This document shows, in pieces, positions 9,157 through 18,418 of a stretch of DNA of 36,588 nt (within the stretch, counting starts at the first letter, position 1; each line of letters starts with the position of its first letter). The position numbers and the translations under genes are program-made. The stretch is from Steroidobacter agaridevorans (lineage in GTDB: Bacteria; Pseudomonadota; Gammaproteobacteria; Steroidobacterales; Steroidobacteraceae): positions 194,600 through 231,187 of the forward strand of contig NZ_BLJO01000002.1 of the NCBI RefSeq assembly GCF_009932555.1, in the 5' to 3' direction. The notes beneath the pieces are model-generated. The model was not told where the DNA came from and made no database searches. It saw only the letters and a list, made by a program, of their open reading frames with translations.

Positions 9157-9738
9157 ATGCAGCTTCCCGAGCAGATTCCGTTCTGGGCGATTCCCGCCGC
9201 GATCGTCGCGGCCGTGGTGGCGCTCATCGTCTGGATATACCTGTTGGTCCGCGCCTATCGGTACCGCAAGGAAATCGACGCCGCGATCGCCAATGTCGCC
9301 TACGAGATGCTGAAAAACGTGCTGATCCCGAACGGCAACGGCGGGCAGATCCACGTGCACTACCTGCTGCTGACCCAGCGAGGCCTGCTGGTGGCGGATC
9401 TGCTGGAGCGCCCGGGCGCGATCTTCGGCGGCGATCAGATGCTCGAGTGGACGGCGATCGGCAAGAAGCAGCGCTACACGTTTGCGAATCCCCAGCACGC
9501 GCTGTATGACCGGATGGCGGCGGTGCGGTTGCTGACGGGTGAAGTGCCGGTGGAAGGCCGCCTGCTGTTCACCTTGAAGAGCGACTTCCCCAAGGGCAAG
9601 CCGCGCAACGTGTTACGGATCGATGACCTCACCGATGATTTCCCGCCGGTCGACAAGGCCCGAGGAAACATCACGGCGGCGTTCGGTGACGTTTGGGCGA
9701 ACGTGAAGCGTCACGCCGAGGCGAATCCCATCGCTTAA
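9157..9738 (+). CDS. Membrane-anchored NERD-like protein of unknown function
   Basis: The 193 residues begin with one hydrophobic segment (about 9-33) followed by a basic stretch, giving a membrane anchor with a cytosolic body. The body around 52-100 (VLIPNGNGGQIHVHYLLL, then TQRGLLVADLLERPGAIFGG and LEWT) has the layout of a NERD (nuclease-related) domain core. The usual Asp of QIDH is His66, and the Glu-x-Lys of the family is not preserved (ADLLERPG at 80-87), so nuclease activity is doubtful. It starts six bases after the thrC stop on the same strand and is probably co-transcribed. A second part (105-193) shows no motif I recognise. The NERD assignment is by eye. Confidence 0.6.
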   Translation: MQLPEQIPFWAIPAAIVAAVVALIVWIYLLVRAYRYRKEIDAAIANVAYEMLKNVLIPNGNGGQIHVHYLLLTQRGLLVADLLERPGAIFGGDQMLEWTAIGKKQRYTFANPQHALYDRMAAVRLLTGEVPVEGRLLFTLKSDFPKGKPRNVLRIDDLTDDFPPVDKARGNITAAFGDVWANVKRHAEANPIA

Positions 9739-9782
9739 GAACGGCTTCCCAGGTTCAACACCGCCGAACGTACGTTACGACC

Positions 9783-9800
9783 GCCCGGTTATTTCCGGGC
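9783..9800. terminator. Hairpin between the convergent NERD-like and M20 genes
   Basis: GCCCGG, a TTATTT loop and CCGGGC form a six-base-pair GC stem in the 97-bp gap between two converging genes, where a shared terminator is expected. No T-run follows on the plus strand. On the minus strand a run of seven T (complement of 9817-9823) comes before rather than after this hairpin. Termination is plausible from position only. Confidence 0.3.
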
Positions 9801-9835
9801 CGACGCATCCAGCCCGAAAAAAACCAGCGGTTGCG

Positions 9836-11260
9836 CTATGCGCGGCGGTAATGGTCGGCGACGACCTGGGCGACACAGGCCGTGACTTTCTTGCCCGTTT
9901 CAATGTCCAGGAATTCGTTGGGGCCGTGCGCATTCGACTGCGGGCCGAGCACGCCCGTGACCAGGAACTGGGTCTTCGGGAACTTCACGTTCAGCATGCC
10001 CATGAACGGGATCGTGCCGCCGATGCCCATGTACATGGCATCTTTGCCGCCGAAGAAATTCTTCGACGCGGATGAGATCGAGCTCGCCAGCCAGGGCGCG
10101 GTGGAGGGCGCATTCCAGCCTTCGGCGCCCGGATCGGCCTCGTAACGAACCTTTGCGCCATACGGCGGGTCCTTCTCGAACGCTTCTTTGAGCGCGGCGC
10201 CAGCGCGCTCGGGGTCGACCCCAGGCGGAATACGGAACGACAGCTTGAACGCCGTATACGGCCGCAGCACGTTGCCGGCGTCGGGCAAGCTCGGAATGCC
10301 ATCGACGCCAGTGGTGGACAGCGTCGGCCGCCAGGTGCTGTTCAACAGCAGCTCGGCGGGATCCTTATCCATCGGCTGCATGCCTTCGACCATCGGCAAC
10401 TTGCGATAGACCTCCGTACCTAGCGCCTTCGCGGCCGCTTGCGCCTGCTGCACGCGATCCTCGGGAATCTTCGCGAACAACGCATCGAGCTTGATCCGGC
10501 CCGTCGCGGAGTCCTCGACCCGATCGAGCACTTGGCGAGCGATGCGCATGCTCGAGGCTGCGATGCCGCTCGCCATGCCCGAATGCACGCCTTCACGAAG
10601 CACATCGACTCGCAAGGTGCCGGTGAGATTGCCGCGCAGGGACGTCGTACACCAGAACTGATCGTAGTTGCCGCACTCGGCATCCAGGCACACGACGAGC
10701 GAGGGGTCGCCGATACGATCGGCCAGCGCATCGACATACGCAGGCAGGTCGGGGCTACCGCTTTCTTCACTGCCCTCGATCAAGATCACGCAGCGCGCGC
10801 GTGGAATGTTCTGTTCGGCGAGCGCTTTCAATGCGAGCAACGAGCCGAACACCGCGTAACCGTCATCGGCGCCGCCGCGACCATACAAACGACCGTTGCG
10901 AATCACGGGCGTCCACGGCGCGAGCCCTTCGGACCAGCCGGTGAACTCCGGCTGCTTGTCCATGTGGCCGTACATGAGCACGCAGTCCTTGCCGTTCTTC
11001 TCGCCGGTCGCCGGCACGTCGATGAACAGCAGCGGCGTGCGCCCGGGCAGTCGCACGATTTCGGTTTTCATGCCGGGCAGGGCATTGGCCTCGCACCACT
11101 GGCGCATCAGCTCCGCCGCCGCGTCCATGTGACCGTGTTTTTCCCACTCTTTGTCGAAATGCGGCGACTTGTTGGGAATGCGGATGTACTCGCACAGCGC
11201 CGGCACGATGGATTTGTCCCAGACCTCGCCGACGAAGCGCATCAGTTGCTCGGTGTTCAT
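9836..11260 (-). CDS. M20 family zinc dipeptidase / carboxypeptidase
   Basis: Predicted cytosolic di-zinc peptidase of the carnosinase/PepV/DapE superfamily. Metal and catalytic residues are in place: His99 and Asp101 in GHMDKQPE, the bridging Asp132 in GRGGADDG, the general base in EGSEESGS (Glu165/Glu166), Asp193 in CLDAECGN, and a late His in NAHGPNEF. The 474 residues match CNDP-like dipeptidases. No signal peptide is present. The ATG overlaps the upstream tatD stop (ATGA), with GGAGAG just upstream, so the two are translationally coupled. Substrate cannot be read from the sequence; the long form with an inserted dimerisation domain favours a dipeptidase over DapE. Confidence 0.88.
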   Translation of the reverse strand: MNTEQLMRFVGEVWDKSIVPALCEYIRIPNKSPHFDKEWEKHGHMDAAAELMRQWCEANALPGMKTEIVRLPGRTPLLFIDVPATGEKNGKDCVLMYGHMDKQPEFTGWSEGLAPWTPVIRNGRLYGRGGADDGYAVFGSLLALKALAEQNIPRARCVILIEGSEESGSPDLPAYVDALADRIGDPSLVVCLDAECGNYDQFWCTTSLRGNLTGTLRVDVLREGVHSGMASGIAASSMRIARQVLDRVEDSATGRIKLDALFAKIPEDRVQQAQAAAKALGTEVYRKLPMVEGMQPMDKDPAELLLNSTWRPTLSTTGVDGIPSLPDAGNVLRPYTAFKLSFRIPPGVDPERAGAALKEAFEKDPPYGAKVRYEADPGAEGWNAPSTAPWLASSISSASKNFFGGKDAMYMGIGGTIPFMGMLNVKFPKTQFLVTGVLGPQSNAHGPNEFLDIETGKKVTACVAQVVADHYRRA

Positions 11261-12102
11261 AGCTCTCCATCCTGTTTCCAGTCGAACAAGCGTAACGCAT
11301 TCTCGGTCGTGATCTCGGCCAGCGCCTCGAAACGCTCGCCGCGAGCCTCGGCAATCGCCGCCAATACATGGGGAAGATACATGGGCTCATTGCGACGGCT
11401 GTGGGGCTTCGGCTGCAGATCACGCGGCAGCAGGTACGGCGCATCGGTTTCGATCAGCAGACGATCGGCCGGAATGTGCCGGACCACCTCGCGCAAGTGA
11501 TGCCCACGCCGCTCATCGCAAATCCAACCCGTGATGCCGATATACAGGTCGAGATCGAGATAGGCGCGCGCTTCATCCAGACCCGCCGTGAAGCAATGCG
11601 CGACGCCACCGGTCAGTTGCGCGCGATGCTTGCCCATCACCCTCATGAAATCTTCGTGCGCATCGCGTTGATGCAGGAACACGGGCTTACGAACCTGCGC
11701 CGCCAGTTGCAGCTGTGCTTCGAACGCCGCGATTTGCGCCTCGTGCGGCGAGAAGTTGCGAAAGTAATCGAGGCCGCATTCGCCGACCGCGACCACTTCG
11801 GGCCTTCGCGCCAACTGGTTGAATGCCTGCAGCTGAGTGGCATCCAGGTCCACAGCATGATGCGGATGAACGCCTGCGGTACAGCGCATCTGCTCGGGAT
11901 GCTTTTGCACCAGAGCGATGGCGGTGTGTGTGCTGGCAAGCGAGCTGCCCGTGATCAGCATGCGTGTCACGCCCACCTGGGCCGCGCGCTGGATGACTGC
12001 ATCGCGATCTTGATCGAAGCTGTCGTGCGCCAGATTGATGCCGATGTCGAGCAGCGCGGGCGCTGGCGAAGTGGCGGAAAAGCGAGTCGGATCAACCGTC
12101 AT
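11257..12102 (-). CDS. tatD: TatD family metal-dependent hydrolase (3'-5' DNase)
   Basis: TIM-barrel metallohydrolase of the TatD group, linked in E. coli to 3'-5' exonuclease activity and DNA repair. It carries the TatD-proper N-terminus LLDIGINLAHDSF, without the HxH of YcfH/YjjV relatives. It also has GECGLDYFRNFS, VFLHQRDAHEDF, AHCFT and ETDAPYLLPRDL, which supply the metal ligands. The 281 residues are a little longer than E. coli TatD. The frame is open to 12210, but ATG 12102 begins close to the conserved region; 12132 is possible but would overlap the divergent gene. It is followed by the M20 peptidase with a four-base overlap. No tatABC genes are near. Confidence 0.9.
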   Translation of the reverse strand: MTVDPTRFSATSPAPALLDIGINLAHDSFDQDRDAVIQRAAQVGVTRMLITGSSLASTHTAIALVQKHPEQMRCTAGVHPHHAVDLDATQLQAFNQLARRPEVVAVGECGLDYFRNFSPHEAQIAAFEAQLQLAAQVRKPVFLHQRDAHEDFMRVMGKHRAQLTGGVAHCFTAGLDEARAYLDLDLYIGITGWICDERRGHHLREVVRHIPADRLLIETDAPYLLPRDLQPKPHSRRNEPMYLPHVLAAIAEARGERFEALAEITTENALRLFDWKQDGEL

Positions 12103-12130
12103 TTGCAACGTCTGTGTTATCTTCGGAGCC

Positions 12131-12904
12131 ATGAATTGTAGTGCATGGGTCGGTCGGTTACTGCTGCCGGTATTGCTGGCGGCGGCCGTGTCCGCCACGG
12201 CCGGCTCCACCGCCGAATTCGACGACCTGGTCGCCCGCCTGCAATTTTCCTTCTACACCGGCGACAGCCGGGCGCTCGCGGAAATGCTCTCCGAGCTCGA
12301 CAGCTTCGAAGTCGATGCGGGACTGGCCGCGACCAAGTCATATCAGCTCGCTTACGGACAGTGGAAGCTCGCGCAACTCTTGGGCGAGCCGCAGGATGAG
12401 CGCGCCCGAGCGGCCACCAAATCGAGCTCCAGCAAAGCGGCCAAGAGCTGCGTTCAGCATGCGCGCGACGCCATCGAGAAGGATTCGCGCATGGCCGAGA
12501 TCTACGCCATCGAGGCTGCGTGTGACACGTACGAGCCGGGCTCGATGAGGCACGGCTCGGCTTCCTGCATGCGTAGTAAATCCATGCGCACCGCATTGAC
12601 GCTGGGGGCCGAGAATCCCCGCGTCCTGTTCATCAACGCCTTGTGCACGCCGGATGCTGAAGGCGATCCAGCGGCGATTGAGCGCTGGCGCGCCGTGGTC
12701 GCCAAGTTCGAGGCCGCGCCGCCCTCGCAGCCCGGCAAGCCCGATTGGGGCCATGCCGAGGCGCTGACGCGACTGGGTGAAAGTTACTTGAAGCGCGGCG
12801 AGATGGTCGCGGCGCGCGATGTGCTGGAAAGAGCGCTGGTGCTTGCGCCAGACTACCGACAGGCGCAAAAGCTGTTGCAGTCCGCGGCCAATCGCCCTCG
12901 CTGA
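12131..12904 (+). CDS. Exported TPR-like protein of unknown function
   Basis: I do not recognise the family. The 257 residues begin with a good Sec signal peptide (MNCSAWVGRLLLPVLLAAA, then VSATAG), suggesting periplasmic location. The C-terminal third (about 205-250) contains a TPR-type helix pair: AEALTRLGESYLKRGEMVAA and LERALVLAPDYRQA. The middle has several cysteines. The frame is open back to 12035, but the ATG at 12131 gives the signal peptide and leaves tatD on the other strand intact, 28 bp away. A TATCTT box ends seven bases before the ATG, and GGAG lies only two bases before it. Probably a whole-envelope scaffold or assembly protein, but nothing fixes the role. Confidence 0.75.
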   Translation: MNCSAWVGRLLLPVLLAAAVSATAGSTAEFDDLVARLQFSFYTGDSRALAEMLSELDSFEVDAGLAATKSYQLAYGQWKLAQLLGEPQDERARAATKSSSSKAAKSCVQHARDAIEKDSRMAEIYAIEAACDTYEPGSMRHGSASCMRSKSMRTALTLGAENPRVLFINALCTPDAEGDPAAIERWRAVVAKFEAAPPSQPGKPDWGHAEALTRLGESYLKRGEMVAARDVLERALVLAPDYRQAQKLLQSAANRPR

Positions 12905-12928
12905 GCTCGTTACTGTTCGACCCGATTC

Positions 12929-13663
12929 ATGTCCGCACAATTGCAGCTGTTCGAGTCACGAGACTCATCCGAGCGCTGGACCGTGCGCGTCAGTCGTCGT
13001 GCGCGCCGCATGTCGGTGCGTGTGTATCCGGGCGGTCGAGTCGAAGTGGTCGTGCCGCCGGGCGTGCCGCCCGTCACGGTGCAACGATTCGTCGGCACAC
13101 ACAGCCAATGGATCGCTCGCCGGGTCGAAGATCTGAGCGCCGTTGGCGCGCCGATGACCGCGGGGCCGCCGAGTGAGATTCAGGTGCCGGCGATCGGGCG
13201 CAATTTCAAAGTCGATTACCAGCACACACGCTCGACCTCCATCCGGCCCCAGTTGTTCGACGATGGCGTGCTGCGAATTTTCGGACCGATCCATGACGAG
13301 GCCGCGATCGCCACGGCGCTGCGCCAGTGGCTGTCCGACCTGGCCTACGATGAGCTCGGCTCGCAGCTCAAAGTCGTCGCGCGCGAGCTCGGATTGAGTT
13401 TCAGCCGTATACAAATCCGCCGCCAGCGCACGCGCTGGGGCAGCTGCTCGGCCACCGGCACGATCAGCCTCAATGTCTGCCTGATGTTTCTCGATCCGGC
13501 GGTGGTGCGTTACTTGTTCGTGCACGAGCTTTGTCACACGCGCCACATGAATCATTCGTCCCGCTTCTGGGCGCTGGTGGAGCACCACGAGCCGGATTAC
13601 CGCCGCCTGGATCGCGAGCTGCTCAAGGGCTGGCAATCGGTGCCGGCCTGGATGTTCGAATAG
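12929..13663 (+). CDS. YgjP/DUF45-type metal-dependent hydrolase
   Basis: The 244-residue protein carries the zinc-binding motif HELCH (199-203) followed by His209 in MNHSSRFW, as in the YgjP/WLM group related to SprT and M48 peptidases. The preceding block RIQIRRQRTRWGSCSATG, then ISLNVCLMFLDPAVV, is the standard family core. E. coli YgjP has been described as a UTP pyrophosphatase, and the family is often labelled as a metallopeptidase, so the activity here is open. The N-terminus lacks a signal peptide. It starts 24 bp after the TPR-like gene on the same strand and may share its transcript. No Shine-Dalgarno is evident at the ATG. Confidence 0.85.
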   Translation: MSAQLQLFESRDSSERWTVRVSRRARRMSVRVYPGGRVEVVVPPGVPPVTVQRFVGTHSQWIARRVEDLSAVGAPMTAGPPSEIQVPAIGRNFKVDYQHTRSTSIRPQLFDDGVLRIFGPIHDEAAIATALRQWLSDLAYDELGSQLKVVARELGLSFSRIQIRRQRTRWGSCSATGTISLNVCLMFLDPAVVRYLFVHELCHTRHMNHSSRFWALVEHHEPDYRRLDRELLKGWQSVPAWMFE

Positions 13664-13760
13664 CAGGCGCTGGTTGTAGGTATACCGAGACGGGGCGGGG
13701 TTGACACGGCCGCCCGCGGCGCAGACCCTGCCGTTCATCTGCCACTTTTCCCTTCGCATC

Positions 13761-14618
13761 ATGTCCAGTTCCGACACGCCCACGCGCCGACCCGTCGATT
13801 TCTCCGATGAACAGGTCCACTGGGACCTCGGCGAATCCCAGAGTTATGGCGAGTACCTGGCCTTGAACCAGATTCTCTCCGCGCAGCGCCCGGTCTCGTT
13901 CGAGCACGACGAGATGCTGTTCATCATCATCCACCAGGCCTCGGAGCTGTGGATGAAGCTGTGCCTGCACGAGCTCACGGCGGCGCGAGAGCATATCCGC
14001 CGCGATGACTTGGGTCCTTCGTTCAAGATGCTGGCGCGAGTGTCGAAGATTCAGCAGCAGCTGGTGCAGTCGTGGGATGTGCTCGCGACCATGACACCGG
14101 CGGAATATTCGCTGTTTCGAAATCAGCTCGGCCGCTCGTCGGGCTTCCAATCAGTGCAGTACCGCATGCTCGAGTTCATCATCGGCAACAAGAACGCGGA
14201 CACGATCGAGGTCCATCGTCGCGATCCAAAAGCGTATGAGGATTTGCAGCGGGCGCTGCAGAGCCCGAGCATCTACGATGAAACGTTGCGGTTGCTGAGC
14301 CGGCGCGGATTCGAGATCCCTGGGGAATACCTGGATCGCGACTGGTCGCAGCCGTATCAGCCGAGCAAACAAGTCGCCGCGGCGTGGCTGTCGGTTTATC
14401 ACAGCGTGGAAGACAACTGGGACCTGTATGACCTCGCCGAGAAGCTGGTCGACCTGGACCACAAGTTTCAGCTCTGGCGATTCAGTCACATGAAGACGGT
14501 GGAGCGGATCATCGGGTACAAGCGCGGCACGGGCGGCACGGGCGGCGTGTCGTATTTGACCAAGGCGCTGGAGCTGCGGTTCTTTCCGGAGCTGTGGACG
14601 ATTCGCACGTCGATGTAA
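13761..14618 (+). CDS. kynA: Tryptophan 2,3-dioxygenase
   Basis: Haem enzyme opening the indole ring of L-tryptophan to N-formylkynurenine, the first step of the kynurenine pathway. The 285 residues match the bacterial tetrameric enzyme. His58 in HQASELWMKL corresponds to the substrate-contacting His of the Xanthomonas enzyme. His243 in RFSHMKTVERIIGYK is the expected haem ligand, followed by the GTGGTGGVSYL loop and the C-terminal FFPELWTIR. The frame is open from 13701, but ATG 13761 gives the family length. No kynurenine formamidase, kynureninase or other pathway gene is in the window, so it stands alone. No ribosome site is obvious. Confidence 0.94.
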   Translation: MSSSDTPTRRPVDFSDEQVHWDLGESQSYGEYLALNQILSAQRPVSFEHDEMLFIIIHQASELWMKLCLHELTAAREHIRRDDLGPSFKMLARVSKIQQQLVQSWDVLATMTPAEYSLFRNQLGRSSGFQSVQYRMLEFIIGNKNADTIEVHRRDPKAYEDLQRALQSPSIYDETLRLLSRRGFEIPGEYLDRDWSQPYQPSKQVAAAWLSVYHSVEDNWDLYDLAEKLVDLDHKFQLWRFSHMKTVERIIGYKRGTGGTGGVSYLTKALELRFFPELWTIRTSM

Positions 14619-14636
14619 CGGCTTGCTGGCCGGGCC

Positions 14637-14652
14637 TTAATGAATTCATTAA
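14637..14652. promoter_or_regulatory. Perfect 16-bp palindrome upstream of the receiver-MipA chimera
   Basis: TTAATGAATTCATTAA is self-complementary over all 16 bases. It lies 18 bp after the dioxygenase stop and 34 bp before the ATG at 14687. TTAACA (14649-14654), a possible -35, overlaps its right end, and TACCAT (14675-14680) could be a -10. An AT-only operator in high-GC DNA is conspicuous. It may be the binding site of the lost two-component system or of another dimeric regulator. Confidence 0.5.
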
Positions 14653-14686
14653 CAATCCGGCCCTCGTGCTCCGATACCATGCGAGC

Positions 14687-15256
14687 ATGGGACCGCCGAG
14701 CATCCTTCTCGTTGAAGACGATCGCATGCTTTGCGATGCCATCGCGGCCGCGCTTCGACAGGATTCCTGGCATGTGGATGTCGCCCACGATGGACGCGCC
14801 GCCCAGACCGCGCTGATCGATCATGGCTATGCCGCGGTGCTGCTCGATCTGGGGCTTCCCGGCAATTCCGGCCTGGACGTCCTGAGTGGCATGCGTGCGC
14901 GTTACGACGCCACGCCCGCACTGGCGAGTATCGATGTCGAGCTCAGCTACCGCCCCACGGCCCGACTCACACTCACCGCCGGACCGGGACTCACGTGGTC
15001 AGATGAGGAATACATGCAAACCTTTTTCGGCATCAGCGATGAGCAGGCGGCTCGCTCGGATCTGGCGCCGTACGCGCCCGAGGCCGGCGTGAGCGTCGTG
15101 CGCGTGTCGCTTGGCGCGCAGTACCAGTTTTCGGGCCAGTGGTTCGCGGGCCTGCGAGTCACGGCCGCGCAACTTAAGGGCGATGCGACCGACAGCCCGA
15201 TCGTGCAGGACAAGAATCAGAACCTCTACGCGCTGTTCGTCGGTTATCGATTCTGA
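14687..15256 (+). pseudogene. In-frame chimera: response-regulator receiver start joined to MipA/OmpV C-terminus
   Basis: One open frame of 189 residues holds two unrelated halves. Residues 5-79 are an OmpR-family receiver: ILLVEDD with the acidic pocket (Asp11, Asp12), the phosphoacceptor Asp54 in LLDLGLPG, then LSGMRARYDATPAL. It stops where the conserved Thr and Lys should follow, and there is no DNA-binding domain. From about 82 the sequence becomes the C-terminal third of a MipA/OmpV outer-membrane beta-barrel protein: GPGLTWSDEEYMQTFFGIS, then QYQFSGQW, LKGDATDSPIV and a terminal YRF. Without a signal peptide the barrel part cannot be exported, so the product is probably non-functional. 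Regulator, kinase and mipA genes are often neighbours, so one deletion through such a cluster explains it. The ATG at 14687 has no Shine-Dalgarno; the frame opens upstream at 14594. Confidence 0.8.
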
Positions 15257-15263
15257 GCGCGTT

Positions 15264-15893
15264 TCAGGACTCTTCCATCACGGCAGTCGCGGCCGGCTTT
15301 GGTCGCGCCTTCCATGCGCGCCAGCCCAGTAGCACGAGGACGATCGCCAGATAGATCAGCGGCTCGGTCACATCCGATTTGACCTGCCAGTAGTAGTGCC
15401 ACACGGCGAGCAGGCAGATGAGATAAATCAGCCGGTGCAGCTTCTTCCAGCGTCGCCCGAGCCGTCTCATCATCTTGTTCGTCGAGGTCACGGCGAGCGG
15501 CACGAGCAACACCAGTGCGCTGAAACCGATCGTGATGAAGGGCCGCTCGCCAATGTCCTTGAGGATGCCCGACCAATAGAAGCCTTGATCGAGGATCAGC
15601 CAGGTGAGGAAGTGCATCAGCACGTAGAAGAACGCATACAGCCCGAGCATGCGGCGTAGCTGCACGAGCCACGGCATGTTGAACCAATCTCTCACGGGCG
15701 TCACCGCAAGCGTAATGCACAGAAAGCGCAGGCCCCACTGACCGAAGGTATCCTGAATCCGTTCCACCGGATTCGCGCCCAACGACGCGCCGCCGATGCC
15801 GAACGCCGCGAAGACCAGCGAGAGCAGGGGAAGCGCGCACGCCACGAACAGGGCGGGCTTGATGACGCGACGAATGACGGCGGAGGAAGGCAT
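15264..15893 (-). CDS. msrQ: MsrQ, haem-binding membrane subunit of the MsrPQ system
   Basis: Inner-membrane b-type haem protein that passes electrons from the quinone pool or flavin reductase to MsrP in the periplasm. The 209 residues contain six hydrophobic segments. The family block NPVERIQDTFGQWGLRFL is present, as are the membrane histidines in LMHFLTW, KKLHRLIYL and AVWHYYW that bind haem. It follows msrP by 15 bp on the same strand, the canonical order. The start is ATG 15893; the frame also offers a TTG one codon earlier. Its 3' end lies seven bases from the end of the convergent receiver-MipA chimera. Confidence 0.94.
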   Translation of the reverse strand: MPSSAVIRRVIKPALFVACALPLLSLVFAAFGIGGASLGANPVERIQDTFGQWGLRFLCITLAVTPVRDWFNMPWLVQLRRMLGLYAFFYVLMHFLTWLILDQGFYWSGILKDIGERPFITIGFSALVLLVPLAVTSTNKMMRRLGRRWKKLHRLIYLICLLAVWHYYWQVKSDVTEPLIYLAIVLVLLGWRAWKARPKPAATAVMEES

Positions 15894-15908
15894 CAACGCA
15901 AGCGGCGC

Positions 15909-16874
<966 letters not shown>

Positions 16875-17065
16875 GAGCTTCCTCGCGGCCGGCAGCGCCG
16901 GCCCTTCAATCGTAAGACTCGTAACACCAGACCGGAGTTTCGCGCCGGCCATTACATTGGATTGGCTTCCACAATTCGCCCGAATTGCGTCGGCGATTTG
17001 CCCGCCTGCCTGGTCACGCTGCCCGCCAGTGTAAGCACTGAAGCAACTCTAAGGGAGAGCCGGAG

Positions 17066-18418
17066 ATGAGAATCGTGGAGTCGGGGTCGGTCACGCTCAA
17101 GGCGGCGTTGATCGGCGTGATCGTCTTGTTGCTGCTGGTACCGCTGGCGATGCTGAAAAGCGTGGTGACCGAGCGGGCGGGGCTGCGCGAGCAGGCCTAT
17201 CAAAGGGTCGCCGAAGGCTGGGGAGGCGAGCTGACGGTCGGCGGTCCGATGCTGATCGTGCCGACCGAGCGCATCGTCCAGATCGACGGTAAAGAAAGGC
17301 GCGTGCGCAACGACGTGTATCTGCTGCCCGCGAAACTCAGCGCCGATCTGGATGTGAAGCTCGATCCGGAGCCGCGCTATGTGGGTATCTACGCAGTACC
17401 GGTCTATCTGTCGACAGTGCGGCTGCAGGGCGAGTTCGACTTCACGAAGTTGCAACCGATTTCGCCCGACTTCTCGCTGGACTCCGGCACCCGAATCCTC
17501 TGGTCGCAGAGCCGCCTGCGCTTGCCGTTGAGCTCGGTGGGCAGCCTGCGGGAGATCAAGCAGGCGAGCTTCGCAGGCGGGCAGATCAAGCTCGGCCCGC
17601 CGGGGCCCGGCATGTTCCCGGGCATCGAGGCCTGGGTCGATCTGAGCCAGTTGTATCAGACGCCGGGCGCGAGCTTCGACTTCGACGCGGTGATCGCGGG
17701 CAGTCGGGCGGTATCGGTCCTGCCGCTCGGCAGCGTCACCTCGGTGAAGTTGAGCGCGGATTGGCCGCACCCTTCGTTCCAAGGCTCTTCGCTGCCGGTG
17801 GAACGCAATATCGCCGACACGGGCTTTGAGGCTCGCTGGCAGGTGTTGGAGCTCAATCGCGCCTACGGCGAAATCTGGCGCGAAGGCAATGTAACGGAAG
17901 AGATGCTGAGCAAATCGGCCGTCGGCGTCAGCTTGTTTCAGCCGGTGGACATCTATCAACGCGGCGAGCGGGCGGTGAAGTACGCCGTGCTGTTCATCGC
18001 GCTGACGTTCCTGACATTCTTCGCGTGGGAGCAGGTCACGCGCAATCGTCTGCATCCGTTGCAGTATCTGCTCGTCGGTCTTGCGCTCAGCATGTTCTAT
18101 CTGCTGCTGATTGCATTGTCGGAGCACATCGCCTTTGCGATCGCGTATGTCACGGCGGCCGCGGCGCTCGTGCTGTTGATCGGGCTATATCTTGCCGGCG
18201 CGCTTCGCAGCGCATGGCGAGGCGCGATCGCAGGCGGTGCCATGAGCCTGGTGTATGGGCTGCTGTACGTGCTCGTGCTCTCCGAGAATTACAGCCTGTT
18301 GCTCGGCTCGATCATTCTGTTCGCGGCGCTGGCCGCAGTGATGCTGGCCACGCGCCGCGTCGACTGGTATCGCCTCAGACCGGAGGAGCCGTCTCAAACT
18401 GAGGAGTCGTATCAGTGA
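17066..18418 (+). CDS. creD: CreD family inner-membrane protein
   Basis: The 450-residue membrane protein matches the CreD family by its N-terminal transmembrane helix (about 10-28) and the motif GGPMLIVP near 56-63. A large periplasmic beta-rich region follows (about 65-305; for example YLLPAKLSADLDVKLDPE), and a bundle of about five C-terminal helices (about 305-430). In E. coli creD is induced by CreBC and linked to envelope integrity and beta-lactam or colicin tolerance, but its biochemistry is unknown. No creB or creC is present here. The ATG at 17066 has AAGGGAGAG and GGAG upstream. Its last 44 bp overlap the end of the convergent GFA gene. Confidence 0.88.
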   Translation: MRIVESGSVTLKAALIGVIVLLLLVPLAMLKSVVTERAGLREQAYQRVAEGWGGELTVGGPMLIVPTERIVQIDGKERRVRNDVYLLPAKLSADLDVKLDPEPRYVGIYAVPVYLSTVRLQGEFDFTKLQPISPDFSLDSGTRILWSQSRLRLPLSSVGSLREIKQASFAGGQIKLGPPGPGMFPGIEAWVDLSQLYQTPGASFDFDAVIAGSRAVSVLPLGSVTSVKLSADWPHPSFQGSSLPVERNIADTGFEARWQVLELNRAYGEIWREGNVTEEMLSKSAVGVSLFQPVDIYQRGERAVKYAVLFIALTFLTFFAWEQVTRNRLHPLQYLLVGLALSMFYLLLIALSEHIAFAIAYVTAAAALVLLIGLYLAGALRSAWRGAIAGGAMSLVYGLLYVLVLSENYSLLLGSIILFAALAAVMLATRRVDWYRLRPEEPSQTEESYQ

